Assembly: GCF_000177675.1 (NCBI RefSeq)
Contig: NZ_ADGX01000006.1
Coordinates: 39,306 to 103,305 of the forward strand
Reading direction: 5' to 3'
From: Parafrankia sp. EUN1f
Lineage (GTDB): Bacteria; Actinomycetota; Actinomycetes; Frankiales; Frankiaceae
Length of the DNA stretch: 64,000 nucleotides
The position numbers and the translations under genes were made by a program. The notes beneath the pieces were generated by a model. The model searched no databases and was not told the DNA's origin. It was given only the letters and a program-made list of their open reading frames with translations. Shown here piece after piece: positions 1-8,909 of the stretch (its first letter is position 1; each line of letters opens with the position of its first letter).

Positions 1-1
1 C

Positions 2-181
2 TTTGCCGAGGCTCTCGGGCGTATCGTCCAGAATCCCCGGCTACACAGCCGTCTGTCGCGTTCGGGACTCCTCCGCGCGGCGGGATTTACCTGGAATGAG
101 GCGGCGCGATCGTGCTGGGAGCTCTACCGTCGAATCAGCAGCTCCCCTGCCGTGTCCGTCGCTGACGACGGGCGGGCGTAG
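2..181 (+). CDS. C-terminal end of a GT4-type glycosyltransferase (cut by window edge)
   Basis: This frame is open from the window edge to a TAG at 179-181 and encodes about 59 residues. It reads FAEALGRIVQNPRLHSRL near the start and then AAGFTWNEAARSCWELYRR. The pattern (small helix, then a [GA]xxFTWxxAA motif, then a final helix) is how GT-B fold family 4 glycosyltransferases end. The next gene ends the same way (SREFTWAASAEAHLASY). The active-site part lies outside the window, so donor and acceptor cannot be named. It is probably the upstream partner of the next glycosyltransferase in a cell-surface glycan cluster. Confidence 0.7.
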   Translation, partial: FAEALGRIVQNPRLHSRLSRSGLLRAAGFTWNEAARSCWELYRRISSSPAVSVADDGRA

Positions 182-245
182 TGTTGCCACCGTTGAGAAG
201 CAAGCGGCCACACTGAATCAGGCGGCACGTCTCGGAAGGAGCGCC

Positions 246-1376
246 GTGGGACCCCGGGTGCTCGTTGATGCGACCTCGGTCCCGGCCGACCGCGGTGGCG
301 TCGGGCGATATGTCGACGGGCTCGTCGCCGCCTTGGGCGCGGCTGGCGCCGACATGGCGCTGGTGTGCCAGCGATCGGACGAGGAACGTTACAGCCGGAT
401 GGCGCCCCAGGCGACCGTCCTGTCGGGCCCGGCGGCCATTGCGCACCGGCCCGCGCGGTTGGCGTGGGAGCAGACCGGCCTTCCGCTGGTGGCGGAGCAG
501 GTCAATGCCGAAGTAATCCACTCCCCGCACTACACAATGCCATTGCGAGCACAACGACCGGTGTGCGTGACGATCCACGATGTCACGTTCTTCACCGAGC
601 CGGAGATGCATACCGCGGTGAAGGGAACCTTCTTCCGCTCGGCTATGCGTACGGCGGTGCGCCGGGCGAACCGCATCATCGTGCCGTCGAAGGCGACGCG
701 GGACGAGCTCGTCCGCGTGCTCGAGGGCGATCCGACCACTACCGACGTCGCGTATCACGGGGTGGATACCAGCACGTTCCATCCGCCTACGGAGGATGAC
801 CGGCGGCGGGTGCGGTTGCGGCTCGGTCTCGGAAACACCCGGTATGTCGCTTTTCTCGGCATGCTGGAGCCGCGGAAGAACGTTCCGAACCTCATTCGCG
901 GCTGGGCCGAGGCGGTGCACTGGCGGGACGAGCCGCCGGCGCTGGTGCTGGCCGGCGGCTCCGGCTGGGACGACGACGTCGACGCGGCCGTCGCCTCGGT
1001 GCCGAGCCATCTGCGCGTGATCCGTCCGGGCTACCTGCGCTTCTCCGACCTGCCGGGCTACCTCGGCGGTTCGGAGCTGGTCGCCTACCCGTCGCACGGC
1101 GAGGGCTTCGGGCTGCCCGTGCTGGAGGCCATGGCCTGCGGCGCGCCGGTGCTCACCACACCGCGGCTGTCGCTGCCCGAGGTGGGTGGGGACGCGGTCG
1201 CCTACACCCAGCCGGACGCGGACTCCATCGCCCGCGAGATGAGCACCCTGCTCGACGACGCGGAGCGCCGCAGCCAGCTCGCGGCCGCCGGCCTCGCCCG
1301 CTCCCGCGAGTTCACCTGGGCCGCCTCGGCGGAGGCGCACCTGGCGAGCTATGCCCGTGCGGTGGCCGACGCCTGA
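246..1376 (+). CDS. GT4-family glycosyltransferase
   Basis: This 376-residue GT-B glycosyltransferase is likely cytoplasmic or membrane-peripheral and moves a sugar from a nucleotide donor to an envelope glycan. The N-terminal half has the family 4 acceptor fold (DATSVPADRGGVGRYVDGL, then IHSPHY and IHDVTFF). The C-terminal donor half has FLGMLEPRKNVPNLIRGW and the E-x7-E-like signature HGEGFGLPVLEAMACGAPV. The frame is open from base 3, but I chose GTG at 246 because AAGGA lies 5 nt upstream and the homologous domain begins there (GPRVLVDAT). It is followed 17 nt later by the wbbL-like gene, so the two are probably co-transcribed. The family often uses GDP-mannose, which fits the neighbouring mannose genes, but the donor is not shown by sequence. 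Confidence 0.88.
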   Translation: MGPRVLVDATSVPADRGGVGRYVDGLVAALGAAGADMALVCQRSDEERYSRMAPQATVLSGPAAIAHRPARLAWEQTGLPLVAEQVNAEVIHSPHYTMPLRAQRPVCVTIHDVTFFTEPEMHTAVKGTFFRSAMRTAVRRANRIIVPSKATRDELVRVLEGDPTTTDVAYHGVDTSTFHPPTEDDRRRVRLRLGLGNTRYVAFLGMLEPRKNVPNLIRGWAEAVHWRDEPPALVLAGGSGWDDDVDAAVASVPSHLRVIRPGYLRFSDLPGYLGGSELVAYPSHGEGFGLPVLEAMACGAPVLTTPRLSLPEVGGDAVAYTQPDADSIAREMSTLLDDAERRSQLAAAGLARSREFTWAASAEAHLASYARAVADA

Positions 1377-1393
1377 CGCGCTACGGTTTTCCG

Positions 1394-2304
1394 GTGGACA
1401 AGCCGGAGATCCGGGTCGTCGTCGTCACCTTCAATTCCGGGGAGGTCATCGGAACCTTCCTGGACTCGTTGGCCAAGTCGACCACCCGTCAGTACGAGGT
1501 CGTGGTGGTCGACAACTCGCCCCAGGTCGACGTCGGGACCCGTGCCGCGGGTGAGCGGCCCGAGGTGGCGCTGCTGCGCCCGGGCCGCAACCTCGGCTAC
1601 GGCTCCGGCGCCAACCGGGGGCGGCCGGTGCGTCCACGCCGTGGCTGCTGGTGGCGAACGCCGACATCGCCTTCTCCCCGGGCAGCCTGGACGAGCTGAT
1701 CGCCGCGGCCGGTCGCTGGCCCGGCGGCGGTGCGTTCGGCCCCGGCATCATCAACCCTGACGGAGCGCTGTACCCGTCCGCTCGTGACCTGCCCTCGCTC
1801 GGGCGAGGCATCGGCCACGCGCTGCTCGGGTGGTGCTGGCCCACGAACCCCTGGACGGCCTCCTACCGTCGCGAGCGGGGCGTGCCGAGGGAGATGACCG
1901 CCGGCTGGCTGTCCGGCTCCTGCCAGCTGCTGCGGCGCGAGGTGTTCGAGGCCGTCGGCGGCTTCGACGAGTCCTACTTCATGTTCATGGAGGACGTCGA
2001 TCTGGGCCGGCGCGTCGGGCTGGCCGGCCACCAGCTGGTCTACGTCCCCGGCGCCGTCGTCGAGCACCTCGGCGGGCACTCGACGAAGCGGTCGTCGCGC
2101 CGGATGGTGATCGCGCATCACCGCAGCATGATCCGCTATCTGTGTCGGCAGTACGACAGCCCGGCCTACCTGCCACTGCGGGCCGCGCTCACGGTCGGCC
2201 TGGGTGCCCGGCTGCTGCTGGCGCTGGCGTTCGCCCGGGACAGCGCGGGCGCGCGGGCCACCCGGTCCGCTGACCTGCTCGCTTCGGCGCGCCGGCCGCA
2301 CTGA
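1394..2304 (+). pseudogene. wbbL: WbbL-like GT2 glycosyltransferase, split by a one-base frameshift
   Basis: Two overlapping frames encode consecutive parts of one GT2 enzyme. The first (1394-1699) has the N-terminus PEIRVVVVTFNSGEVIGTFL, VVVVDNS and NLGYGSGANRG. The second carries ANADIAFSPGSLDEL, WLSGSCQLLRREVFEAVGGF, the acidic EDVDLGRR motif and VVEHLGGHSTKRSSR. Reading the second frame back gives GAAGASTPWLLVANAD, the expected continuation of SGANRG. The switch lies at a run of five G at 1617-1621; six would restore one frame of about 303 residues. WbbL transfers rhamnose to GlcNAc-PP-polyprenol in mycobacteria, and WbbL next to a mannose-1-phosphate guanylyltransferase is the mycobacterial order. 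It could be a true pseudogene, a phase-variable run or a base-calling error. Confidence 0.8.
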
Positions 2305-2453
2305 TTTTCTCACCCAGATAACGGATATCCGTCACGACTCGTGAACTCGGTATAGAGCGTGTGTGTCCGGGTTGTGGCCTCTCGTTGAGAGGATGCGATT
2401 TCCCGGACAGGTGTGCGCAACTGAGACGAGGTGCTCTGCGACACTGACGAATC

Positions 2454-3527
2454 ATGGACGCAGTGATGCTGGTCGGCGGGCAGGGAACCCGTCTCCGCCC
2501 GTTGACAATGTCGGCGCCGAAGCCGATGTTGCCGGTTGCCGGCGTGCCGGTGACGGCCCACATGCTCGCCCGTGCCCGCGACGCGGGGATCACCCGGGTG
2601 GTGCTCGCCACCTCCTATCGGGCCGAGGTTTTCGAGGAGTACTTCGGCGACGGCTCCGAGCACGGGCTGGTTCTCGAGTACGTCACGGAGGTCGAGCCGC
2701 TGGGCACCGGCGGGGCGATCCGCAATGTCGCGGAGCGCCTCGAATCAGCCCCCGACGATCCGGTGGTCATCTTCAACGGTGACATCCTCTCCGGTCTCGA
2801 CATCGGGGCCCTCGTCACCCGGCACACCACGGCCGGTGCCGCGGTGACGCTCCATCTGACGAGGGTGGAGGATCCCCGTGCGTTCGGCGTCGTGCCGACC
2901 GACGACGCCGGCCGGGTGACCGCCTTCCTGGAGAAGACCCCCGACCCGCCCACCAACCTCATCAACGCCGGCTGCTACGTCTTCCGGCGTTCCGTGATCG
3001 ACGACATCCCGGCCGGGCGCCCTGTCTCGGTCGAGCGGGAGACCTTTCCCGCCCTGCTCGCATCCGGGGTTCCGGTGGTCGGCTACCCGGACGACACCTA
3101 CTGGCTCGACCTCGGCACCCCGGCCGCGTTCGTCCGCGGTTCGCGTGACCTCGTCACCGGGCGGATGCCGTCCTCGGCGCTGCCCGGCCCGGTCGGCGAC
3201 CGGCTGGTACTGCCCGGGTCGACGGTGGCGACCGACGCCAAGATCGGCGGTGGCTCGACGATCGGTGCGGGTGCGTCGGTGGGCACCGGGGCGCGGATCG
3301 ACGGCTCCGTCCTGTTCGACCGGGCCTCCGTCGGCGCGGGCGCCTACATCCGCGACAGTGTCGTCGGGCGGGCGGCGGTCATCGGTAACGGCGTGGTACT
3401 GGAGAACGTCGTCGTCGGCGACGGCGCCGTGATCGAGCCGGGCAACGAGCTGCGTGCCGGCGCACGGGTGTTCCCCGGCACGGTGCTGAGCGCGGGCGCC
3501 GTCCGCTTCAGCTCCGACCGCGCCTAG
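2454..3527 (+). CDS. Sugar-1-phosphate nucleotidyltransferase with hexapeptide-repeat tail (GDP-mannose pyrophosphorylase-like)
   Basis: This 357-residue enzyme makes an NDP-sugar from a sugar 1-phosphate and NTP. The N-terminal transferase domain (about 1-235) starts with the signature LVGGQGTRLRPLTMSAPKPM and has the metal/sugar-binding motifs FNGDILSG and TGGAIRN. The C-terminal part (about 245-350) has left-handed beta-helix hexads such as IGGGSTIGAGASVG and VVGDGAVIEPG. In mycobacteria the gene at this place after wbbL is the GDP-mannose synthase (Rv3264c), and manB and manA lie further along this window, so GTP plus mannose-1-phosphate is the best substrate guess. The 149 nt upstream may hold its promoter. 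It faces the sensor kinase gene convergently. Confidence 0.88.
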   Translation: MDAVMLVGGQGTRLRPLTMSAPKPMLPVAGVPVTAHMLARARDAGITRVVLATSYRAEVFEEYFGDGSEHGLVLEYVTEVEPLGTGGAIRNVAERLESAPDDPVVIFNGDILSGLDIGALVTRHTTAGAAVTLHLTRVEDPRAFGVVPTDDAGRVTAFLEKTPDPPTNLINAGCYVFRRSVIDDIPAGRPVSVERETFPALLASGVPVVGYPDDTYWLDLGTPAAFVRGSRDLVTGRMPSSALPGPVGDRLVLPGSTVATDAKIGGGSTIGAGASVGTGARIDGSVLFDRASVGAGAYIRDSVVGRAAVIGNGVVLENVVVGDGAVIEPGNELRAGARVFPGTVLSAGAVRFSSDRA

Positions 3528-3563
3528 CGCGGCGCCTCCATGGCGCGGGTGGCGAAGGGCGAA

Positions 3564-3697
3564 GAGTGGAGGATTTCGGTCGTCCTGACGACGATCATCC
3601 TCCACTCATCGGGCCGCGGCTTCGGGCTGCCGCCGCGGCGGTGGTTGCTGCCGGGCAGGATCTGAGGGTCTTGGTCGCCAGGACGACGAACCGCCTC
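3564..3697. repeat. Composite palindromic repeat, likely bidirectional terminator
   Basis: Arms GAGTGGAGGAT (3564-3574) and ATCCTCCACTC (3597-3607) enclose a second hairpin GTCGTC-CT-GACGAC (3579-3592). A related 34-nt unit lies at 3664-3697 (GAGGGTC...CCGCCTC) and matches a unit at 26358-26391 at 27 of 34 positions. The block sits between two convergent genes, where such elements often end transcription. Confidence 0.7.
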
Positions 3698-3773
3698 AAC
3701 TCTTCGGACAGCCCGAGCCCCGGGGCCCGGGTCGGACAGACCGGCCCCCCGGGATCACCGTGGGCCCGCGGGC

Positions 3774-6329
3774 TCACCGCGGGTCGGTCTGCCGGCTCAG
3801 CGCGGGCCAGGTGATCTCCAGGCAGACCTGGCTGTCGTCGACGTCCCGGTGCCACGAGAGGAGATCCTCCTCCTCCGGCGGAAGCGGGGACGCCGTAAGC
3901 GGCGGCGGCGGAAGCGGGGACGGCTGGGACGCGGCCGTTCCGGCCGGGCCTGTGGCCGGGTAGGTGAGGAAGAGCCGCCCGCCGGTGTCGTCGCAGATCA
4001 GGGTGAGGACAACCTGCTGCGCGCCGGTGGCCGGCGCGGCACCGAGCAGGCCGGGCAGGATCTCCGCGAGCCGCGCACGCACCGGCGCGGGAATCCGCCC
4101 CGGCTCGCCGGCCAGCCGCACCTCGACCCCGAGCCCCCGCGCGCGGGCCTCGACGACTGCCGGCCCCAGCTCACCCAGCGTCTGTCCGGCGCCGGTGACC
4201 AGGGCCCGGCGGATGGCGGCCGCCCGCTGGCCGCAGCGGTCGCGCACGGCTGGGTCACGCGGGTCGAGCAGACCGTCCGCGACCGCCTCCAGCAGCGGCA
4301 GCACCTCCTGCTCGATCGTGGCGAGACCACGCTCCCGGTCAGCCCGGACAGCCCGCGCCGACTGCTCCAGCGCCGCGCGGGCGGTCTCCTCCTCGAGCGC
4401 TCGGGCGACCTGGTCGGCGGTGCGCCGCAGCACCGGGCCGCCCATCGCCACCATGATCTGCAGCGCGATCTGGCTGTTCGTCGCGGCCAGCAGCTGGGCG
4501 AGCGCCAGTGGGCCGGTGTCCGAGCCGGCCAGGACGAGCACGCCGAGCACCGCGACGGTCGCGATGATCGCGAGAGCCCAGACGACCAACAGGCGGGACA
4601 CCGCGAGCAGGGCGAGAAGCACCGGGAGCACCAGCACCGGCCAGGTGTTGATCCGGCTCGGTGGCCCGCCCGCCCCCGTCGCACCGTGGGCCTGGACGAC
4701 GTTCAGTCCCACCACCACGGTCACCGCCAGCGCGAGCACGATCGCGGCGACGGCCTCGCCGCGGCGCAGTGGCCGCCGGTAGGACGTCCGGGCCGCGGCG
4801 GCCACGATCAGCGCCATGGCGGGCCAGCAGAGCACGGCGAGTGGCACCGACCGGGCGGACGGGAGGGTGAACGGCACGATGACGGCGGTACAGCCGAACC
4901 AGGCCAGTGCGGCGAGGGCGACCGTGCGGCGCAGCACGGCCGCGTAGGAGTCCCGCAACTCGGTGGCCGACGTCCCGGCAGCCGCCGGCCCGCCTCCCGG
5001 CAGCCTTCCCGCCGCTTCCGGCATCTTGCCGGCCGTCTGTCCCCGTGGCAGGGGCCCTGGTGCCGTGGAGGCTGCCACGCGGTCAGGCCCGGCCGGTGCC
5101 GGTGCCGGCACTGGTACTGGTGCCGGGGCCGGGGCCGGGGCTGGCGCCGGCCAGCGCAGGCGGACGGATGTTCCGTGCCCGGGAGCCGAGCTGATCGTCG
5201 CCTGCCCGCCGACCTCGGCGAGCCGGGCGTGCACCGACCGGGCCAGCCCGAGCCGGTCGTCGGGAACGTCGTCGGTGGCGAAGCCCCGTCCCGCGTCGGC
5301 GACGACGACGTCCACGCCGCCGCCGGGTCGGTTCGTGACGGTGAGGGTGGCGTGATCCGTCCCGGCATGGCGCCGGACGTTCGCCAGCAGCTCCTGCGCG
5401 GCCGCGGCCACCGCGCGGACCACCTCCTCCGGCAGGTCCGTGGTGGGCAGCGAGGCGACGTCCACCCGTAGCCCGCGGGCCGCCGCCACGGACACCACCC
5501 GCAGCATCGGCTCGGTGAGGTCGCGCGTGGCGGACGCGGTCCCGTCCAGCATGGTGCGGACGGCGTCGATCGCGTAGCGGCACTGCTCGGCGGTCAGGGC
5601 GATACCGGAGCGGTCCCGGGTGCCGCCTCCCCAGGCGATGCCGGTCAGCGTGTTGAGAACGGTGTCGTGCAGCATCCGTTCGCGTTCTCGCTCGTCGCGA
5701 AGCCTCGCGGCTGCCACTGCCGCCGCCTGCCGCTGCGCCGCGGCGGTGCCCAGCCTGGTGTCGGCCAGCCGGGCGATCGCGCTGAGCCGGGTGAGCGCGA
5801 GACGGAACAGAGCCGCGATCGCGATCACCAGCAGGCACGCGGCGAACGCGCGCGCCAGCGGGGTGTGGTTCCCGCCGGCCGCCGGGTCGTCCATCGTGAC
5901 CTGGGCGATGGCCGCGCCGCCGACGAGGGCCGTGACCATCAGCACGACCGCGGCGGCCAGAACCCGTCGGCGGCAGGCCCAGGAGGCGACGATCGCCGCA
6001 TGGGCGGCCGCGGAGAAAACCCAGGTGGCGGAACCACCGACGGATTGCGCCGGCAGGAACAGCACCGCACCGGCGCCGACACCGACGGCGACGGCGACGT
6101 TGCCGGGGACCAGCAGGCGGACGAGCCGCGGCCGGGCCAGAGCGACGGTTACGAAGACGGTGCCCCAGAGCGCCGTCACGGCGGCGGCGGCGAGCCCGGC
6201 GGGGTGCGCGGTGTACCAGGAACGCCAGACGACGACGTAGGCGACGAGGAAGGCGATGTTCAGGGCCCGCATCGTCGCGAAGGTCCGTACTGCCACCGCG
6301 TCGAACGCCTGGTGGGCATTTGCCGGCAC
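3774..6329 (-). CDS. Large membrane sensor histidine kinase with a second, degenerate kinase-like half
   Basis: About 851 residues with a tandem layout. Residues 20-180 carry several hydrophobic segments. A NarL-type dimerisation helix follows with ERERMLHDTVLNTL (candidate phospho-acceptor His221). An ATPase domain has ELLANVRRHA near 313-322, VADAGRGF near 343-350 and PGHGTSVRLRW near 383-393. An Ala/Pro linker (about 394-413) leads to a second block of membrane segments (465-620). The last 200 residues look like a kinase core (RGLATIEQEVLPLLEAVADG) but lack the His and the clear N and G boxes. No response regulator gene is adjacent. The start is uncertain: GTG 6329, or ATG 6273 just before the first membrane helix; neither has a good ribosome binding site. 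The same frame stays open far upstream, antisense to the next gene, and that extension is not coding. Confidence 0.8.
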   Translation of the reverse strand: MPANAHQAFDAVAVRTFATMRALNIAFLVAYVVVWRSWYTAHPAGLAAAAVTALWGTVFVTVALARPRLVRLLVPGNVAVAVGVGAGAVLFLPAQSVGGSATWVFSAAAHAAIVASWACRRRVLAAAVVLMVTALVGGAAIAQVTMDDPAAGGNHTPLARAFAACLLVIAIAALFRLALTRLSAIARLADTRLGTAAAQRQAAAVAAARLRDERERERMLHDTVLNTLTGIAWGGGTRDRSGIALTAEQCRYAIDAVRTMLDGTASATRDLTEPMLRVVSVAAARGLRVDVASLPTTDLPEEVVRAVAAAAQELLANVRRHAGTDHATLTVTNRPGGGVDVVVADAGRGFATDDVPDDRLGLARSVHARLAEVGGQATISSAPGHGTSVRLRWPAPAPAPAPAPVPVPAPAPAGPDRVAASTAPGPLPRGQTAGKMPEAAGRLPGGGPAAAGTSATELRDSYAAVLRRTVALAALAWFGCTAVIVPFTLPSARSVPLAVLCWPAMALIVAAAARTSYRRPLRRGEAVAAIVLALAVTVVVGLNVVQAHGATGAGGPPSRINTWPVLVLPVLLALLAVSRLLVVWALAIIATVAVLGVLVLAGSDTGPLALAQLLAATNSQIALQIMVAMGGPVLRRTADQVARALEEETARAALEQSARAVRADRERGLATIEQEVLPLLEAVADGLLDPRDPAVRDRCGQRAAAIRRALVTGAGQTLGELGPAVVEARARGLGVEVRLAGEPGRIPAPVRARLAEILPGLLGAAPATGAQQVVLTLICDDTGGRLFLTYPATGPAGTAASQPSPLPPPPLTASPLPPEEEDLLSWHRDVDDSQVCLEITWPALSRQTDPR

Positions 6330-6430
6330 AGGACGAGTGTGCCCGGGTCGTGCCCGATGGGCGCCGATTTGTGGGTTTCCGGGCCGATCGTCCGGATGGG
6401 TGCGGCCCACCCGGAGCTGGTTGGGGCCGG

Positions 6431-8482
6431 TCAGCCGCTGGTGCCCGTCGTGGGTGACGCGGTTGAGGACGCCGCCGGCGACGCGGTGCTGGGCGCTGTC
6501 GTGGTCGTCGTCGTGGCCTTGGTCGTGTTGGCCGTGGCGCTGGCGGTGGCCGTGGCGCTCGCGGGAGGCGTGGTGGCCGCCGGAGTGGTCGCCGCCGGTT
6601 TCGTCGTTGCGGGAGTGGTCGGCGCCGGTGTCGCGGTGGCCGTCGGCGCGGCCGTGGCGGCGGGCGCCGCTGTGGTGGGGGTGGTGGTCGGTGCCGCGGT
6701 GGCGCTCGGCGATGTGGGCGCGGTGGTGGCCGGGGTCGCCGTGGGCGACGGCGTCACGGTCGGAGTGTCCTCCGTCGGGGTCGCCGTGGGCGCCGGGACG
6801 GTGGGGTCTGCCGCGAATGCGCTCGACGGGACATTGCGGATGCGCAGCCGCATCTGGGCCGGGCAGACCTGGTCGGCGGGGGTGACGGTCAGCGTGACGA
6901 TGACGGTGTCGTCCGTCAGGGCCGCCGCGGCCAGGCTGCTTCCGGGCAGCCGGGCGAGGAGCGCCGGCACCATCGTTCCGTCGCCGGTCTGCAGGGTCGT
7001 CCAGCTGGTTGTGATCTCTTTGTCGCCGGTGGTGGTCGCGGTGGCCTCGACCGTGACGGTGGTGTTCAGCCAGGGCAGGCGCGCGGTGGTGAGGTCGAGC
7101 GCCTCGGCGCCGGCGGTGTCCGGGTCGAGATCCGTGAGAGCGACGGCGAGATCGGCGGCCCGCAGCGGGTCGCAGCTGCCCGGGTCGAGAGTGATCGCCG
7201 GGGCTGGCGTCGGTGGCAGCGTCGCGCCGGGCGTGGTCGGGCTCAGGCTCGGGTCCGTCGTGCCGTCCGTCCCGCCGGTGGGGGTGAGGTCGGTGATGGG
7301 GACGTCGGCCAGGCTGGGGCTGCTGGAGTCGGTCGTGGTGGATCCGGTGCCGGGGGTGGCGCCGCCCTGGCGGTAGCCGTTGTACCAGGTGAGGACGGTA
7401 CGGACGTAGGCGTCGGAGGGGTTGTACGACAGGATCGCGGCGCGCAGGTCGGCGGCGTCGTCGAGGTCGCGGTCGCGGGCGCAGAGGTAGTGGCCGGCGG
7501 CGAGGTCGGCGTCGTGGATGTTGTGCGGGTTCTTGACGCCGTCGCCGTTGCCGTCGCGGCCGGAGCCGGCCCAGGTGGTGGGGATGAACTGCATGGGGCC
7601 GACGGCGCGGTCGTAGACGGTGTCGTGGTCGAGGGCGCCGTTGTCGCTGTCGCGGATGAGGGCGTTGCCGCCGGTGCCGTCCAGGCGGGGGCCGAGGATG
7701 AGCGGGCTGGTGACGGTGCCGTCGGCGGTGATGCTGCGGCCCTGGGCGTGGTGGGACTCGACCCTGCCGATGGCGGCGAGCAGTTCCCAGGGCAGGTGGC
7801 AGCTGGGTTTGTCCTCGGCGAGCTGGTCGGCGGCCTTCTGGTAGGCGGCGAGGAGCTGGGCGGGGATCTTCTTGGCGCTGTCGGTGAGGGTGATGCTGGT
7901 GGTGGGGCTGTCGCTGTCGGAGGTGGCGTCCTGGGCGAGCTCGTCGGTGGTGAGGTCCGCGGGGTCGGTTTCCGGCGGGGTGTTCGGGACGAGGTCGGGC
8001 AGTTTCCAGTCGCCGGCGCGGGCGGGTGGGTTCTTGGTGGTGTCGAGCTGGTCGCCGGTGTCGCCGCTCGTTTCGGGGGTGGCGGCGGTGCAGAAGAACA
8101 GCAGGCTGGCGGCGACCGCGGTGGGCAGCACCGTCGTGCGCACCAGGCCCGAGGCACGGACACGCTGGCCCGGTCCCCTGGCCGCGGGCCCAGCCTTGCC
8201 CGCCCGCGTCGCACCGCCCGCCTTGGCGGCTTTGCTCGCCTTCGCGGCCTTGCCTGCCTTCGCGGCCTTCGTGGTGCTGCCTGCCTTCGTGGCGCTGCCG
8301 GCCTTCGCGATGCCGCCCACGGTGGGTAGCTCGATGGTCGGCGCCGTCGGAACGCGCTTGGTCAGATCGACCCGAGTGGGAACACCGCCAGCCGCCGGTG
8401 GGCCCGGCTGTGGCGTGTTCGCGGCCGCGGCACTGGGCCGCGGGTCCGTCGGGGACTGGTGACGTCGGCGGCGACGGCTCAC
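6431..8482 (-). CDS. Membrane-anchored lytic transglycosylase (SLT-type) with Lys/Ala-rich N-terminus
   Basis: This 683-residue protein should cleave peptidoglycan glycan strands outside the membrane. Residues 1-110 are basic (SRRRRRH start) and hold repeated KAG/KAA units (about 60-97). A single membrane segment or uncleaved signal follows (about 112-131, VLPTAVAASLLFF). The catalytic domain (about 225-370) has LPWELLAAIGRVESHH with likely catalytic Glu242, then AVGPMQFIPTTW, GHYLCARDRDL and AILSYNPSDAYVRTVLTWYNGY, the MltB/SLT pattern. Residues from about 380 on are Thr/Pro/Ala-rich with an embedded stretch of beta-strand-like sequence (PWLNTTVTVEATATT). The start GTG at 8482 has AGGAGGA 8 nt upstream. 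The gene lies 101 nt upstream of the kinase on the same strand, so co-transcription is possible. Confidence 0.87.
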   Translation of the reverse strand: MSRRRRRHQSPTDPRPSAAAANTPQPGPPAAGGVPTRVDLTKRVPTAPTIELPTVGGIAKAGSATKAGSTTKAAKAGKAAKASKAAKAGGATRAGKAGPAARGPGQRVRASGLVRTTVLPTAVAASLLFFCTAATPETSGDTGDQLDTTKNPPARAGDWKLPDLVPNTPPETDPADLTTDELAQDATSDSDSPTTSITLTDSAKKIPAQLLAAYQKAADQLAEDKPSCHLPWELLAAIGRVESHHAQGRSITADGTVTSPLILGPRLDGTGGNALIRDSDNGALDHDTVYDRAVGPMQFIPTTWAGSGRDGNGDGVKNPHNIHDADLAAGHYLCARDRDLDDAADLRAAILSYNPSDAYVRTVLTWYNGYRQGGATPGTGSTTTDSSSPSLADVPITDLTPTGGTDGTTDPSLSPTTPGATLPPTPAPAITLDPGSCDPLRAADLAVALTDLDPDTAGAEALDLTTARLPWLNTTVTVEATATTTGDKEITTSWTTLQTGDGTMVPALLARLPGSSLAAAALTDDTVIVTLTVTPADQVCPAQMRLRIRNVPSSAFAADPTVPAPTATPTEDTPTVTPSPTATPATTAPTSPSATAAPTTTPTTAAPAATAAPTATATPAPTTPATTKPAATTPAATTPPASATATASATANTTKATTTTTTAPSTASPAASSTASPTTGTSG

Positions 8483-8909
8483 CGGCAGATTCCTCCTGGC
8501 TTGGGAGGCGTCCGATGGGGCGGGCGATCACCACAGGACGCGAGGGCGCGTGGGGCAGACGTGCTCTTCGTGACCTGCCTGGGGCAGCAGGCCTGACCTG
8601 CGTCGATGCATGCCGACAGCGTCCCGGCCCGGGGTGGCGCCGGGCTGGGACGCGTGGGTTCTGCACTCGGTTCAGTCACGTTGTGTGAAAATTCCGAAAC
8701 GGTCGTCGGCGAACGGTCGGGCAGACCGCGAGCTATCCGCGTGCTGGTTGGCCAGCGCGAGAGAACTGTGACAGATGGAGGCGCTTTCTGTTACCAAAAG
8801 ATCAGATGTCCCGCTTGCTGTTATTTAGTTAACAGGTTCGGGGAAACGATCGCCATCCGCCGACTGACCAGTCCGTGAACTCGTCCGCGGGAGCCCCCGC
8901 ATGCGCAGG
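8483..8909. other. Gene-free region upstream of the transglycosylase gene
   Basis: 427 nt between the acyltransferase stop and the transglycosylase start, both on the minus strand. It includes an unusually AT-rich stretch near 8770-8840 with a GTTATTTAGTTAAC palindrome-like core, a possible regulator site or promoter. I looked for the c-di-AMP (ydaO) riboswitch known to precede wall-hydrolase genes and found no convincing match. Confidence 0.4.

Noticed and set aside
1600..1660. Programmed frameshift in the GT2 gene
   Set aside because: There is a G-run but no clear slippery heptamer with a downstream hairpin or internal ribosome-binding stimulator. A missing base or mutation is simpler.
5667..7376. 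569-residue plus-strand frame over the kinase and transglycosylase genes
   Set aside because: Val/Ala/Gly repeats are the reverse of the Thr/Ala tail of the transglycosylase; no start signal or family features.
3774..8666. One 1630-residue minus-strand frame
   Set aside because: Only the part up to about 6329 has sensor-kinase features. The rest is antisense or off-frame to the transglycosylase gene and is low-complexity Arg/Pro/His-rich sequence produced by high GC.
8483..8909. Possible ydaO (c-di-AMP) riboswitch upstream of the wall hydrolase
   Set aside because: The conserved core segments of that riboswitch class could not be found on the minus strand.
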